Made by a program: the position numbers and the translations under genes
Notes under the pieces: generated by a model
Seen by the model: the letters and a program-made list of their open reading frames with translations, nothing else
Told to the model about the DNA's origin: nothing
Database searches by the model: none
Origin: DASWJZ01 sp964487455
GTDB taxonomy: Bacteria; Pseudomonadota; Alphaproteobacteria; Rhizobiales; Afifellaceae
Length of the DNA: 5,590 nucleotides
Reading direction: 5' to 3'
Assembly (NCBI GenBank): GCA_964487455.1
Contig: CAZARE010000036.1
Span: 1-5,590 of the forward strand
In this document: positions 1 to 5,465 of the stretch, one piece after another
Layout of the letters: every line of letters begins with the position of its first letter
Position numbering within the stretch: the stretch's first letter is position 1

Positions 1-1
1 G

Positions 2-133
2 GCCGATCCCACGACGAAGGCGTTAGGGCTCTTCACGGCAGGCCCTCTCTCGGCGCTGCTCATGATCTTCGCCGGCCATGCCGGGAGGCGTCTCGTGCGG
101 GCGGGATGGGCGCGTATTCGCCGGGTGTCCTGA
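2..133 (+). CDS. C-terminal fragment of a probable membrane protein (5' end outside window)
   Basis: An open frame enters from the left edge and stops at TGA 131-133, giving 43 residues. It contains a hydrophobic stretch around residues 8-26 (ALGLFTAGPLSALLMIF) followed by a basic tail rich in Arg (GRRLVRAG, RIRRVS). This is typical of a last membrane helix with a positive cytoplasmic end. The GC content is high, about 68% in the first 60 bases, like the right half of the window and unlike the DNA that follows. Of the other plus frames, one stops almost at once and one gives an implausible Arg/His-rich peptide. I do not recognise the family. A chance open frame in GC-rich DNA is not excluded. 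Confidence 0.45.
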   Translation, partial: ADPTTKALGLFTAGPLSALLMIFAGHAGRRLVRAGWARIRRVS

Positions 134-321
134 CCGGCGCCGGCGCGGGCGGCGCATTCGTGATCGTTGAGTTCGTAGCGCATGATTCGAGGCTCCGGTT
201 TGGGAGCTTGAAAATCACGCACAGTGCGATGCCATCAACCCGCCCCGGCCTCTTATGCCAGATGCCGCTACCCTGATCCTACTTCCGCTTTCGGGGCGCA
301 GCCGACATGGTGGGACCTGCG

Positions 322-400
322 GCTAGTGGTTCGTTTCCAACATTTGCATCCCATTTGTATCAGCCGCGCTGGCAAATGTGGAAACAAAGGAACCACTAGC
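322..400. repeat. Imperfect long palindrome 1 (three-part stem, 25 paired bases)
   Basis: The left arm 322-347 pairs with the right arm 372-400 in three blocks. GCTAGTGGTTC (322-332) pairs with GAACCACTAGC (390-400). GTTTCC (333-338) pairs with GGAAAC (380-385). ACATTTGC (340-347) pairs with GCAAATGT (372-379). Between blocks there is a 4-base bulge (386-389, AAAG) on the right and a single A (339) on the left. The 24-base loop (348-371) ends in a small hairpin, CAGC-CGC-GCTG (361-371). A 25-bp match with two small bulges is far beyond chance. No T-tract follows, so it is not a simple terminator. It may be a mobile-element end, a recombinase site or a structured repeat. Confidence 0.85.
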
Positions 401-416
401 AAGTTTATGATTCTAC

Positions 417-488
417 TGGAACTTTTGAATTTGACATTCGACCTCGAAGGTCGACATCGAGTGGGTATCGAATGTCAAAATCGTTCCA
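417..488. repeat. Imperfect long palindrome 2, same design as palindrome 1
   Basis: The perfect 12-bp core TTTGACATTCGA (430-441) is inverted as TCGAATGTCAAA (468-479). Inside it, CTCGA (443-447) pairs with TCGAG (457-461) around a 9-base loop, with an asymmetric bulge of 1 versus 6 bases. Outside it, TGGAAC (417-422) pairs with GTTCCA (483-488) across internal loops of 7 and 3 bases. The result is 23 paired bases in three blocks separated by bulges, as in palindrome 1 which ends 16 bases upstream. Both palindromes carry ACATT(T/C)G and its complement in the inner stem. Each arm includes TTGACA, the two copies pointing at each other. Its function is unknown. Confidence 0.8.
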
Positions 489-587
489 CTGGACTGGCCC
501 CGTTCGAAGATGACCCAGGGCGGCCATTCGGAATTGCCGGTCCTAGCTTATCGACGGCGGCGTCCTGGTTCATGTACAACGCCGCGC

Positions 588-607
588 AGGGGAGCCCTGC
601 CGTAGTG
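588..607 (+). promoter_or_regulatory. Possible ribosome site and alternative GTG start of the acyltransferase
   Basis: AGGGGAG at 588-594 is the best Shine-Dalgarno-like sequence upstream of the acyltransferase. It sits 10 bases before an in-frame GTG at 605-607. Starting there adds 33 residues, giving 316 in total, close to the roughly 306 residues of E. coli LpxL. The added residues are basic and hydrophilic with no recognised motif, so the choice stays open. Confidence 0.35.
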
Positions 608-703
608 AGATGGCCGATAGTTGAGAATTATGGTCGCCGACGCTCGGCGGCGAAGCCCATAACCGCTACCGGTGGTACCGCTCGACATACGTTCAAGCGA
701 CTG

Positions 704-1555
704 ATGCAGTACTTAGCCGCGATCCCAGTGATCGGAGTTTTGATGCTGCTTGCGTGCCTACCCGTCGACCTCGCATCGGCAATTCCGGGCAAGATAGCAC
801 GTGCGGTCGGTCCGCTGATGCACCGTCACCGGCGAGCGGATGCAGCGTTGAAGCAGTTCCTACCGCATCTGAGCGAAACCGAGAGACGGCGCGTGTTGGG
901 TGCCATGTGGGAGAATTTCGGGCGCATATTCGGCGAGCTACCGCATCTTAAGCGGATACTTGACGATCCCGACCGATTTGCCTTCGAGAATTTCTCACAA
1001 GTCATGGACGGCATTGAAGAGGGTTGCGGCATCGTCACGATCACTGGGCATTTCGGAAATTGGGAGCTTTCGCCTGCGCCTTCCTACTTTCTGGAGCGAT
1101 TTCAGCTCAGCTTCTACCGGACGCTGAACAGCCCGCCGCTCGAAAAATACGTGCGTCGGCTGCGCGAGCGCATTGCGACGGGTGAGCTGGTCGCCAAGGG
1201 AAGCGATAGCTTGCGTCGCGGGATGCAGGCGCTCGCTCGCGGTCAGTTCATCGGGCTGATGGCAGACCAGCGAGAGAGCAAGGGCATCATGGTTCCGTTC
1301 ATGGGAGTTATGGCGCCGACGAGCCATGCCGCTGCGCTGTTGACCCTCCGTTACGGTTCTCCTCTTCTTGCTGGAATCGTGATCCGCGAAAAGGGCGTGA
1401 AGTTCCGTATGATCTGCCGCAGAATTGCGGTCGAGCGAACGGGCGACCGCAAAGCCGACATTTTGGCTGTAACAAGCCAAGTAAACCACATGTTCGGAGA
1501 ATGGATACGCCAGTATCCGGAGCAGTGGTTATGGACCCATCGGCGCTGGCAGTGA
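704..1555 (+). CDS. LpxL/HtrB-family lipid A or lysophospholipid acyltransferase
   Basis: This 283-residue protein matches the bacterial lipid A acyltransferase family, which moves a fatty acyl chain from acyl-ACP or acyl-CoA onto a glycolipid or lysolipid at the inner face of the inner membrane. One N-terminal hydrophobic anchor (about residues 4-20) precedes the domain. The catalytic HX4E motif is HFGNWE at 116-121, as in E. coli LpxL. RRLR (151-154) and ADQ (187-189) fit other conserved positions, and the C-terminus has the family signature EQWLWTHRRW (273-282). MWENFGRIFGELPHL (68-82) is also typical. ATG 704 was chosen because homology-like sequence begins there, but its ribosome site is weak. 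GTG 605, preceded by AGGGGAG (588-594), would give 316 residues and is a real alternative. The exact acceptor lipid cannot be read from sequence. Its stop lies 2 bases from the end of the convergent desaturase. Confidence 0.9.
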   Translation: MQYLAAIPVIGVLMLLACLPVDLASAIPGKIARAVGPLMHRHRRADAALKQFLPHLSETERRRVLGAMWENFGRIFGELPHLKRILDDPDRFAFENFSQVMDGIEEGCGIVTITGHFGNWELSPAPSYFLERFQLSFYRTLNSPPLEKYVRRLRERIATGELVAKGSDSLRRGMQALARGQFIGLMADQRESKGIMVPFMGVMAPTSHAAALLTLRYGSPLLAGIVIREKGVKFRMICRRIAVERTGDRKADILAVTSQVNHMFGEWIRQYPEQWLWTHRRWQ

Positions 1556-1557
1556 AC

Positions 1558-2376
1558 TCACTCTTTCGCCAACGATGCGCGGTCGATCAACTTAAGTGCC
1601 AGCAGCACTCTGATGACGAGCCCTGCGATGTCGATCTCCCACCACAGAAGGCCCAAGAAACATCTCCGCGGATTGGCGTGGTGATTGTTATGCCAGCCTT
1701 CACCCCACGTAAGAAGGGCAAGCAGTGCATTGTTGGTGCTCTCATCGGAGGTATCGAAGTTTCGGTAGCCGTGACCGTGGCCCATTATCGTCGACAGGTT
1801 CGTGACGGTGATCTGTGCTGCCGCAGGAATCAAGAACACGAAAACCATAGCGCGCGGGTCGATTAACCAAAGTATAACCGCCCATAACCCAATGATCAGC
1901 AGATAGTTGCGATGAAGGAACAGGTGGAACGGATCACGCATCAGATCTCGCACACGCCACCAGTCGTAATCCTCTTCAAAGGCTGAAACGAGGAGACGCC
2001 ATCCGAATCTCCCAGGCGCATGGGGGTCTCGCTCCGTGTCGGGATGAGCGTGATGTTTGCGATGCACGGCAATCCAGCCGAGCGAACTGCCCGTACCGCC
2101 CAGAGCACCGAAAACGGTGAACAGGTATTCGAGTCCTTTCGGTAACGTGAGGGCACGGTGCGCCAGTACCCGGTGAAAGCAGATGGCCATACCGAGGCAA
2201 GCACTGCAGAAATAAGCCAACAGGGCAATCAGCCACCAAACCGAGGAAGCTGTCTCAACCGAGAGCATGTAGAGCGCTGCGGATAGGCCTGCGAGCTGGA
2301 CTAACGGAAAGAGCCACGTGCGCGGCACGAAGTGGCGGCCAAGAAGGTCCGAAGAGGCCGCGATGGCATTTCGCAT
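1558..2376 (-). CDS. Membrane fatty-acid (acyl-CoA/acyl-lipid) desaturase
   Basis: This 272-residue integral membrane di-iron enzyme should introduce a cis double bond into a fatty acyl chain. All three histidine boxes of the delta-9/DesC-like family are intact: HRVLAH (68-73), HRKHH (105-109) and HNNHH (229-233) within GEGWHNNHHA. The second box is followed by the typical DTERDPHAP (113-121). NLST..GHGHGYRNF..SDESTNN (193-216) also fits the family. Hydrophobic segments lie at about 22-40, 46-66, 83-97 and 158-188. The start ATG 2376-2374 has GGGAG (2386-2390) 9 bases upstream; the open frame extends 33 codons further, but those residues resemble no desaturase N-terminus. Regiospecificity and substrate (acyl-CoA or lipid-bound acyl) are not determined. 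GC is low for the window, about 42% at 1861-1920, consistent with acquired DNA. It faces the acyltransferase gene. Confidence 0.93.
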   Translation of the reverse strand: MRNAIAASSDLLGRHFVPRTWLFPLVQLAGLSAALYMLSVETASSVWWLIALLAYFCSACLGMAICFHRVLAHRALTLPKGLEYLFTVFGALGGTGSSLGWIAVHRKHHAHPDTERDPHAPGRFGWRLLVSAFEEDYDWWRVRDLMRDPFHLFLHRNYLLIIGLWAVILWLIDPRAMVFVFLIPAAAQITVTNLSTIMGHGHGYRNFDTSDESTNNALLALLTWGEGWHNNHHANPRRCFLGLLWWEIDIAGLVIRVLLALKLIDRASLAKE

Positions 2377-2650
2377 CAGACGCAGCTCCCTATGGGACGC
2401 GTGATGGCCGTTCGCAGCCGCTCGGAGATCACAACACCCCAACCATCGAGAACGCTTCCAAAGCCCTCTCCCCACGAGCTCTAGTCAGTATTGCCCGATC
2501 AGACAAGCTCAATGGGCACTGGGGGGCCAATACGAACGTCGGCTTGTGGCGCATCGCGTCATTTCGCGGCGACACAGCAATTCAAACGCTATCGGAGCGA
2601 AGCGGACGTTCAGCGAGCCGCGCTGACAACTGGATTTGTGAGTACGTGCC
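2377..2650. other. Non-coding stretch between the desaturase and the small unknown gene
   Basis: No convincing gene is seen in these 274 bases. A short hairpin, CAGCG-AGCCG-CGCTG (2611-2625), lies just past the stop of the small gene but lacks a T-tract. The minus-strand translation of about 2509-2640 includes GSLNVRFAPIA. This resembles, from memory, the recurrent spurious translations produced by dispersed intergenic repeats in rhizobial genomes. The promoter of the desaturase should lie here, but no clear -35/-10 pair stands out. Confidence 0.5.
2386..2390 (-). promoter_or_regulatory. Ribosome binding site of the desaturase
   Basis: The minus strand reads GGGAG, then 9 bases, then ATG (2376-2374). 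This supports the shorter 272-residue desaturase over the 305-residue reading that starts at 2475. Confidence 0.7.
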
Positions 2651-3058
2651 CTAGGAAAGTACGGCGATCCGCAGACCTGAGGGGAACAGCGCTGAGGCGG
2701 CCTTCGCTTGGCTCTCGACCGGCTCGGCGAGAACGACCTCCTCATCGGGGCTGCCGTCATCGATCGGCGCCGCCGCCCCTTGGTGCCCATGGCCGCTCGC
2801 ACCGTTGAGTGCGTGCCCGTTCTCGCCGTTCACGTGATGGGAGCCATTGCCTCTGTTCGAGATGATCGCCATCGACACGCTGATGGCGCCGAGCGAGCGC
2901 GCGATCGCCTTGGCGATCAGCTCGGCCGGCATGCCGAGATTCTCATAGCGCGCCGCAAGCTCTTCCGACTTGGCCGCGAGATCGATCGCTTGGCCCGCAT
3001 GCGCGGCCAGAACCAGCTTGCCGATTTCGCGAAAAAGGTCGCCGTGGGAACCAGACAT
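2651..3058 (-). CDS. Conserved-looking small protein of unknown function with a Gly/Asn/His-rich linker
   Basis: A 135-residue protein that I cannot assign to a named family. Residues 5-67 look alpha-helical and amphipathic (LFREIGKLVLAAHAGQAI, then KSEELAARYENLGM and AELIAKAIARSLGAI). Residues 68-98 form a low-complexity Gly/Asn/Ser/His linker with five or more histidines. An acidic stretch (DDGSPDEEVVLAEPVE, 100-115) leads to the terminal FPSGLRIAVLS. There is no signal peptide or definite membrane span. The start ATG 3058-3056 is well supported by GGGGGAG (3067-3073) 8 bases upstream. The frame extends upstream to 3616 but there overlaps the terminator and the solute-binding gene in antisense, so it is not coding. 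Codon use and GC match the ABC operon, but that operon's terminator lies between them, so it is transcribed independently. A palindrome and DnaA-like repeats precede it. A structural, phasin-like or DNA-associated role would be guesswork. Confidence 0.8.
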   Translation of the reverse strand: MSGSHGDLFREIGKLVLAAHAGQAIDLAAKSEELAARYENLGMPAELIAKAIARSLGAISVSMAIISNRGNGSHHVNGENGHALNGASGHGHQGAAAPIDDGSPDEEVVLAEPVESQAKAASALFPSGLRIAVLS

Positions 3059-3066
3059 GATACTCA

Positions 3067-3073
3067 CTCCCCC
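3067..3073 (-). promoter_or_regulatory. Strong ribosome binding site of the small unknown gene
   Basis: The minus strand reads GGGGGAG, 8 bases, then ATG at 3058-3056. This fixes the start of the 135-residue protein inside a much longer open frame. Confidence 0.75.
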
Positions 3074-3096
3074 GCCGCACGCTGAGCTAAGACTTG

Positions 3097-3117
3097 TTGT
3101 CCACAGCCTGTCCACAG
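3097..3117. repeat. Tandem DnaA-box-like repeats with 11-base spacing
   Basis: TGTCCACAG occurs twice in direct orientation (3098-3106 and 3109-3117), one helical turn apart. With the preceding base the first copy reads TTGTCCACA (3097-3105), one mismatch from the consensus DnaA box TTATCCACA. The second, CTGTCCACA (3108-3116), has two mismatches. They lie 39-59 bases upstream of the start codon of the small unknown gene, where a promoter or operator would sit. DnaA binding or another regulator's direct-repeat operator is inferred, not shown. Confidence 0.5.
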
Positions 3118-3155
3118 GTTCCACGAAACAAAGCTTCAATTTCGTCAATGGCTTG

Positions 3156-3187
3156 GCGCTTTTGTTGCAGAATTGCAACAAAAGCGC
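3156..3187. promoter_or_regulatory. Perfect 14-bp inverted repeat, operator candidate
   Basis: GCGCTTTTGTTGCA (3156-3169) is followed by the spacer GAAT (3170-3173) and its exact reverse complement TGCAACAAAAGCGC (3174-3187). It lies about 100-130 bases upstream of the start codon of the 135-residue protein and beyond the terminator of the ABC operon, so it most likely controls the small gene. Its centre (TTGCA-N4-TGCAA) looks like a dimeric repressor site. TGC-rich palindromes are known as sites of PhaR, the regulator of polyhydroxyalkanoate granule genes, but that link is only a guess. The arms are not followed by a convincing T-tract, although runs of four A or T within them leave a weak structural role possible. 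Confidence 0.6.
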
Positions 3188-3288
3188 GGCGCGAAATCGC
3201 CGAAATGCCAGCAAATCCGCCGCGGCACCTGCCGGCAAATGTCGCCACCTACCGCTTGAAGCGTTGGCTCGAAGCCCTGGCGGGGCCG

Positions 3289-3321
3289 AAAAAAATCCGG
3301 CGCGGGTGCTCCGCGCCGGAT
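3289..3321 (-). terminator. Rho-independent terminator of the BMP ABC operon
   Basis: On the minus strand, ATCCGGCGCGG (3321-3311) and CCGCGCCGGAT (3305-3295) form a perfect 11-bp GC-rich stem around a 5-base loop. A run of seven T follows (A-tract 3289-3295 on the plus strand, its last base shared with the stem). It begins 34 bases past the stop codon of the solute-binding protein gene and ends that transcription unit. This separates it from the small unknown gene downstream on the same strand. Confidence 0.93.
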
Positions 3322-3354
3322 GATCTTGGGAAGGCGCCCCTCGTGAGGCGCGCG

Positions 3355-4425
3355 CTATTGCGGCAGCTGGTCGTCGATGCCCTGCACGTACCAGTTCATG
3401 CTGAGCATCGTTCCGTCGTCGAGATGCTCGCCCTCTCCGATCGCCTGCGTCCCGTCCTGCTTGACTATGGGGCCTTTGAAGGGATGCAGCTCGCCCGACC
3501 TGATCGCCTCTTCGGTCGCCTGCGCTTCCGCCTTCACGTCGTCGGGCATGTTGGTGTAGGGGGCCATCACCACCATCCCTTCTTTCAGCCCGTACCAGGT
3601 CGACTGAGTCTCCCACGTGCCGTCGAGCACCGCCTGTGCGCGCTCAACGTAGTAGGGGCCCCAGTGGTCAACGATCGCGGTCAGCTGCGCGTTTGGTGCG
3701 AACTCGATCTGATCGAAGGCTTGGCCGAAGCCGTGGAGGCCGCGCTCATCCGCGATCTGCAGCGGCGCCGGCGAGTCGGTGTGCTGCGTGATGATGTCGG
3801 CGCCTTGGTCGAACAAGGCCTTCGCCGCGTCGGCCTCCTTGGCCGGATCGAACCAGGAATTGATCCAGACGATCTTGACCTTGAAGTCGGGATCGACCGA
3901 CTGGGCCCCAAGCATGAAGGCGTTGATGCCCATCACCACTTCCGGGATCGGGAAGGAGACGATGTAGCCCGCCACGCCGGTCTCGGAGATCTTCGCCGCG
4001 ATCTGTCCGATGATGTAGCGGCCTTCATAGAAGCGGGCGTTGTAGGTGGTTACGTTGTCGGTGGTCTTGAAGCCGGTGGCGTGCTCGAACTTCACGTCCG
4101 GGAACTTCTCCGCCACCTTGATCGTCGGATCCATGAAGCCGAACGAGGTGGTGAAGATCAGGCCGCAGCCGGAGCGGGCAAGCCGCTCGATCGCCCGTTC
4201 GGCGTCCGGGCCTTCCGGGATGTTTTCCACGTAGCTCGTCTCGACCATGTCGCCGAGCTCTTCCTCGAGCAACAGCCGTCCGTGCTCGTGGCCTTCGCTC
4301 CAGCCGCCGTCATTGTGCGGCCCGACATAGACGAAGCAGACCTTCAACTTGTCCTGCGCTCCCGCCGTGCCTGCCGAAAGGGCAAGCGCCAGAGCCGTTC
4401 CGAGCGCGGCGATCGTCTTTCTCAT
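3355..4425 (-). CDS. BMP-family ABC transporter periplasmic solute-binding protein
   Basis: A 356-residue protein of the BMP/PnrA family (basic membrane protein fold), which captures ligand for an ABC importer. Characterised relatives bind purine nucleosides or nucleobases, so a purine-type ligand is likely but unproven. A Sec signal peptide occupies residues 1-23 with an AGA|Q cleavage site. There is no lipobox cysteine, so the protein should be soluble in the periplasm, unlike the lipoproteins of Gram-positives and spirochaetes. Family features include GPHNDGGWS (35-43), FTTSFGFMD (91-99), FPIPEVVMGINAF (158-170), QHTDSP (214-219) and DHWGPYY (253-259). The start ATG 4425-4423 has AGGGAGA (4432-4438) 6 bases upstream; the in-frame extension to 4701 overlaps the permease and is rejected. 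It is the last gene of the operon, 91 bases after the permease, and is followed by a strong terminator. Confidence 0.95.
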   Translation of the reverse strand: MRKTIAALGTALALALSAGTAGAQDKLKVCFVYVGPHNDGGWSEGHEHGRLLLEEELGDMVETSYVENIPEGPDAERAIERLARSGCGLIFTTSFGFMDPTIKVAEKFPDVKFEHATGFKTTDNVTTYNARFYEGRYIIGQIAAKISETGVAGYIVSFPIPEVVMGINAFMLGAQSVDPDFKVKIVWINSWFDPAKEADAAKALFDQGADIITQHTDSPAPLQIADERGLHGFGQAFDQIEFAPNAQLTAIVDHWGPYYVERAQAVLDGTWETQSTWYGLKEGMVVMAPYTNMPDDVKAEAQATEEAIRSGELHPFKGPIVKQDGTQAIGEGEHLDDGTMLSMNWYVQGIDDQLPQ

Positions 4426-4431
4426 TTTTGT

Positions 4432-4438
4432 TCTCCCT
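4432..4438 (-). promoter_or_regulatory. Ribosome binding site of the solute-binding protein gene
   Basis: The minus strand reads AGGGAGA, then ACAAAA, then ATG (4425-4423). It decides the start right before the signal peptide (MRKTIAALG). Confidence 0.75.
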
Positions 4439-4471
4439 GTGCGGACAACTCCTGTTGACCATGCAAGAGGC

Positions 4472-4489
4472 GCGCCAAAGGCCCGGCGC
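4472..4489 (-). other. Small hairpin between permease and solute-binding protein genes
   Basis: GCGCC (4472-4476) and GGCGC (4485-4489) can pair around an 8-base loop within the 91-base gap. No T-tract follows. Such a hairpin could protect the downstream message from exonuclease and help raise solute-binding protein levels over permease, as seen in other importer operons. The stem is short and could be chance in GC-rich DNA. Confidence 0.25.
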
Positions 4490-4516
4490 AGCCATATTGG
4501 GGTACAGCCTAGCCCA

Positions 4517-5464
4517 TCACCGGTCCGGCACGAAAGGCTGGCCGAGGCATGCGGGGGTGTTGACGCGAAGCAGAATCTGGTTCCGCGAGATGATGACCAG
4601 CACCAGGATCGTGGTGAGATAGGGCAACATGGAAAGGAACTGGGAGGGAACAAAGAGGCGCTCGCCACCAGGCAGCGGAATCCCACCGGAAGCCTGGGCA
4701 TGGAGCTGCAGGATGCTGACGGCGCCGAAGATGAGCGCCCCGAGCACCACGCGGCCGGGCAGCCAGGTGGCGAACACTACGAGCGCGATGGCGATCCAGC
4801 CGCGCCCGGCGGTCATCGCCTGCGCCCATTGCGGCGTGTAGACGAGCGACAGGTAGCCGCCGGCGAGGCCGGCGCAGGCGCCCCCGAAAAGCACCGCGAG
4901 AAAGCGGACCCGCACGACCCGGTAGCCAAGCGCGTGCGCCGACGTATGGCTGTCGCCCACCGCGCGGAGCACCAGCCCCGCCCGGCTGCGGAAGAGGAGG
5001 AGCCACACGCCGAAGGCGAGCGCCAGCCCGACATAGGTGATCGCATCGAGCCCGAAGACCAGCCGCCCGATGACCGGAATGTCGGAAAGCACCGGCAGGT
5101 CGAGAGCGGAGACGCGCACGCCCGGGCGGCCCACATAGGCTGATCCGAGCATCCCTGAAAGCCCCAGCCCGAACAGCGTCAGCGCCAGCCCGGAGGCGAC
5201 CTGGTTGGCGACGAAGATCAGCGTCACCACGCCGAAGAGCGCCGCCATGATCATGCCGCCGGCGATCGCCGCGAGCACGCCGAGCCCGGGATTTCCGGTT
5301 TCGAGCGCCACCGCGAAGCCGCAGACGGCGCCGACCGCCATCATGCCCTCCACGCCGAGGTTCAGCACGCCGGAGCGCTCCGCGACGAGCTCGCCCAGCG
5401 CGGCGATGAGCAGCGGCGTGGCGGCCGTGATGATGGTCAGCATGATGGCCTCGGCCAGACCCAT
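4517..5464 (-). CDS. BMP-type ABC transporter permease, NupQ/YufQ-like
   Basis: A 315-residue inner-membrane permease of the branched-chain-type superfamily (BPD_transp_2), forming half of the transmembrane channel that accepts ligand from the solute-binding protein downstream. About eight to ten hydrophobic segments are visible. The family signature ERSGVLNLGVEGMM spans residues 29-42. The cytoplasmic coupling loop SRAGLVLRAVGDSHTSAHAL (160-179) carries the RAVG and A..G pattern contacted by the ATPase. A short soluble loop (GRPGVRVSALDLPVLSDIP, 112-130) is probably periplasmic. The start ATG 5464-5462 follows GGAGG (5471-5475) by 6 bases, and lies one base after the stop of the preceding permease, so translation is likely coupled. 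Order and spacing indicate one operon with the flanking permease and binding protein. NupQ-like is by resemblance to the guanosine importer of B. subtilis; the substrate here is not established. Confidence 0.93.
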   Translation of the reverse strand: MGLAEAIMLTIITAATPLLIAALGELVAERSGVLNLGVEGMMAVGAVCGFAVALETGNPGLGVLAAIAGGMIMAALFGVVTLIFVANQVASGLALTLFGLGLSGMLGSAYVGRPGVRVSALDLPVLSDIPVIGRLVFGLDAITYVGLALAFGVWLLLFRSRAGLVLRAVGDSHTSAHALGYRVVRVRFLAVLFGGACAGLAGGYLSLVYTPQWAQAMTAGRGWIAIALVVFATWLPGRVVLGALIFGAVSILQLHAQASGGIPLPGGERLFVPSQFLSMLPYLTTILVLVIISRNQILLRVNTPACLGQPFVPDR

Positions 5465-5465
5465 C

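Larger units (their letters stand above)
134..703. other. Long region without a convincing gene, containing twin palindromes
   Basis: No convincing coding sequence lies between the left-edge fragment and the acyltransferase. The acyltransferase frame stays open back to 224, but that translation (rich in Pro, Arg and Trp, no domain) looks non-coding and runs straight through both palindromes. GC content drops here; bases 421-480 are about 43% GC. Contents in order: a self-complementary CCGGCGCCGG at 134-143, two long imperfect palindromes at 322-400 and 417-488 with an AT-rich linker, then ordinary sequence up to the gene. No clear sigma-70 promoter was found. TTGACA occurs at 431-436 but has no good -10 partner. 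Confidence 0.6.

Noticed and set aside
322..400. Palindrome 1 as an integron attC site
   Set aside because: The bulged stem recalls attC, but the required GTTRRRY and RYYYAAC ends are not at its borders, and no integrase gene or cassette array is present.
224..703. N-terminal extension of the acyltransferase frame back to 224
   Set aside because: The extra 160 residues lack any domain, run through both palindromes and would make the protein far longer than the family norm. At most an extension to GTG 605 is plausible.
1595..1609. AGTGC-CAGCA-GCACT hairpin as terminator between the convergent genes
   Set aside because: It is a 5-bp stem inside the desaturase coding sequence with no T-tract in either direction.
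2377..2475. 33-codon upstream extension of the desaturase
   Set aside because: The residues are basic and without family resemblance, and the internal ATG at 2376 has a good ribosome site.
3097..3187. Replication origin, from DnaA-like boxes plus palindrome
   Set aside because: There are only two imperfect boxes, no AT-rich unwinding region, and no replication or partition genes.
3059..3616. Long upstream extension of the small unknown gene
   Set aside because: It covers the palindrome, the terminator and the antisense of the solute-binding protein gene. The ribosome site at 3067-3073 marks the true start.
4426..4701. Upstream extension of the solute-binding protein
   Set aside because: It overlaps the permease gene and would bury the signal peptide. 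ATG 4425 has a strong ribosome site.
3094..5143. Long plus-strand open frames opposite the ABC transporter genes
   Set aside because: They are antisense shadows in GC-rich DNA. They show no domains and lie opposite well-supported family members.
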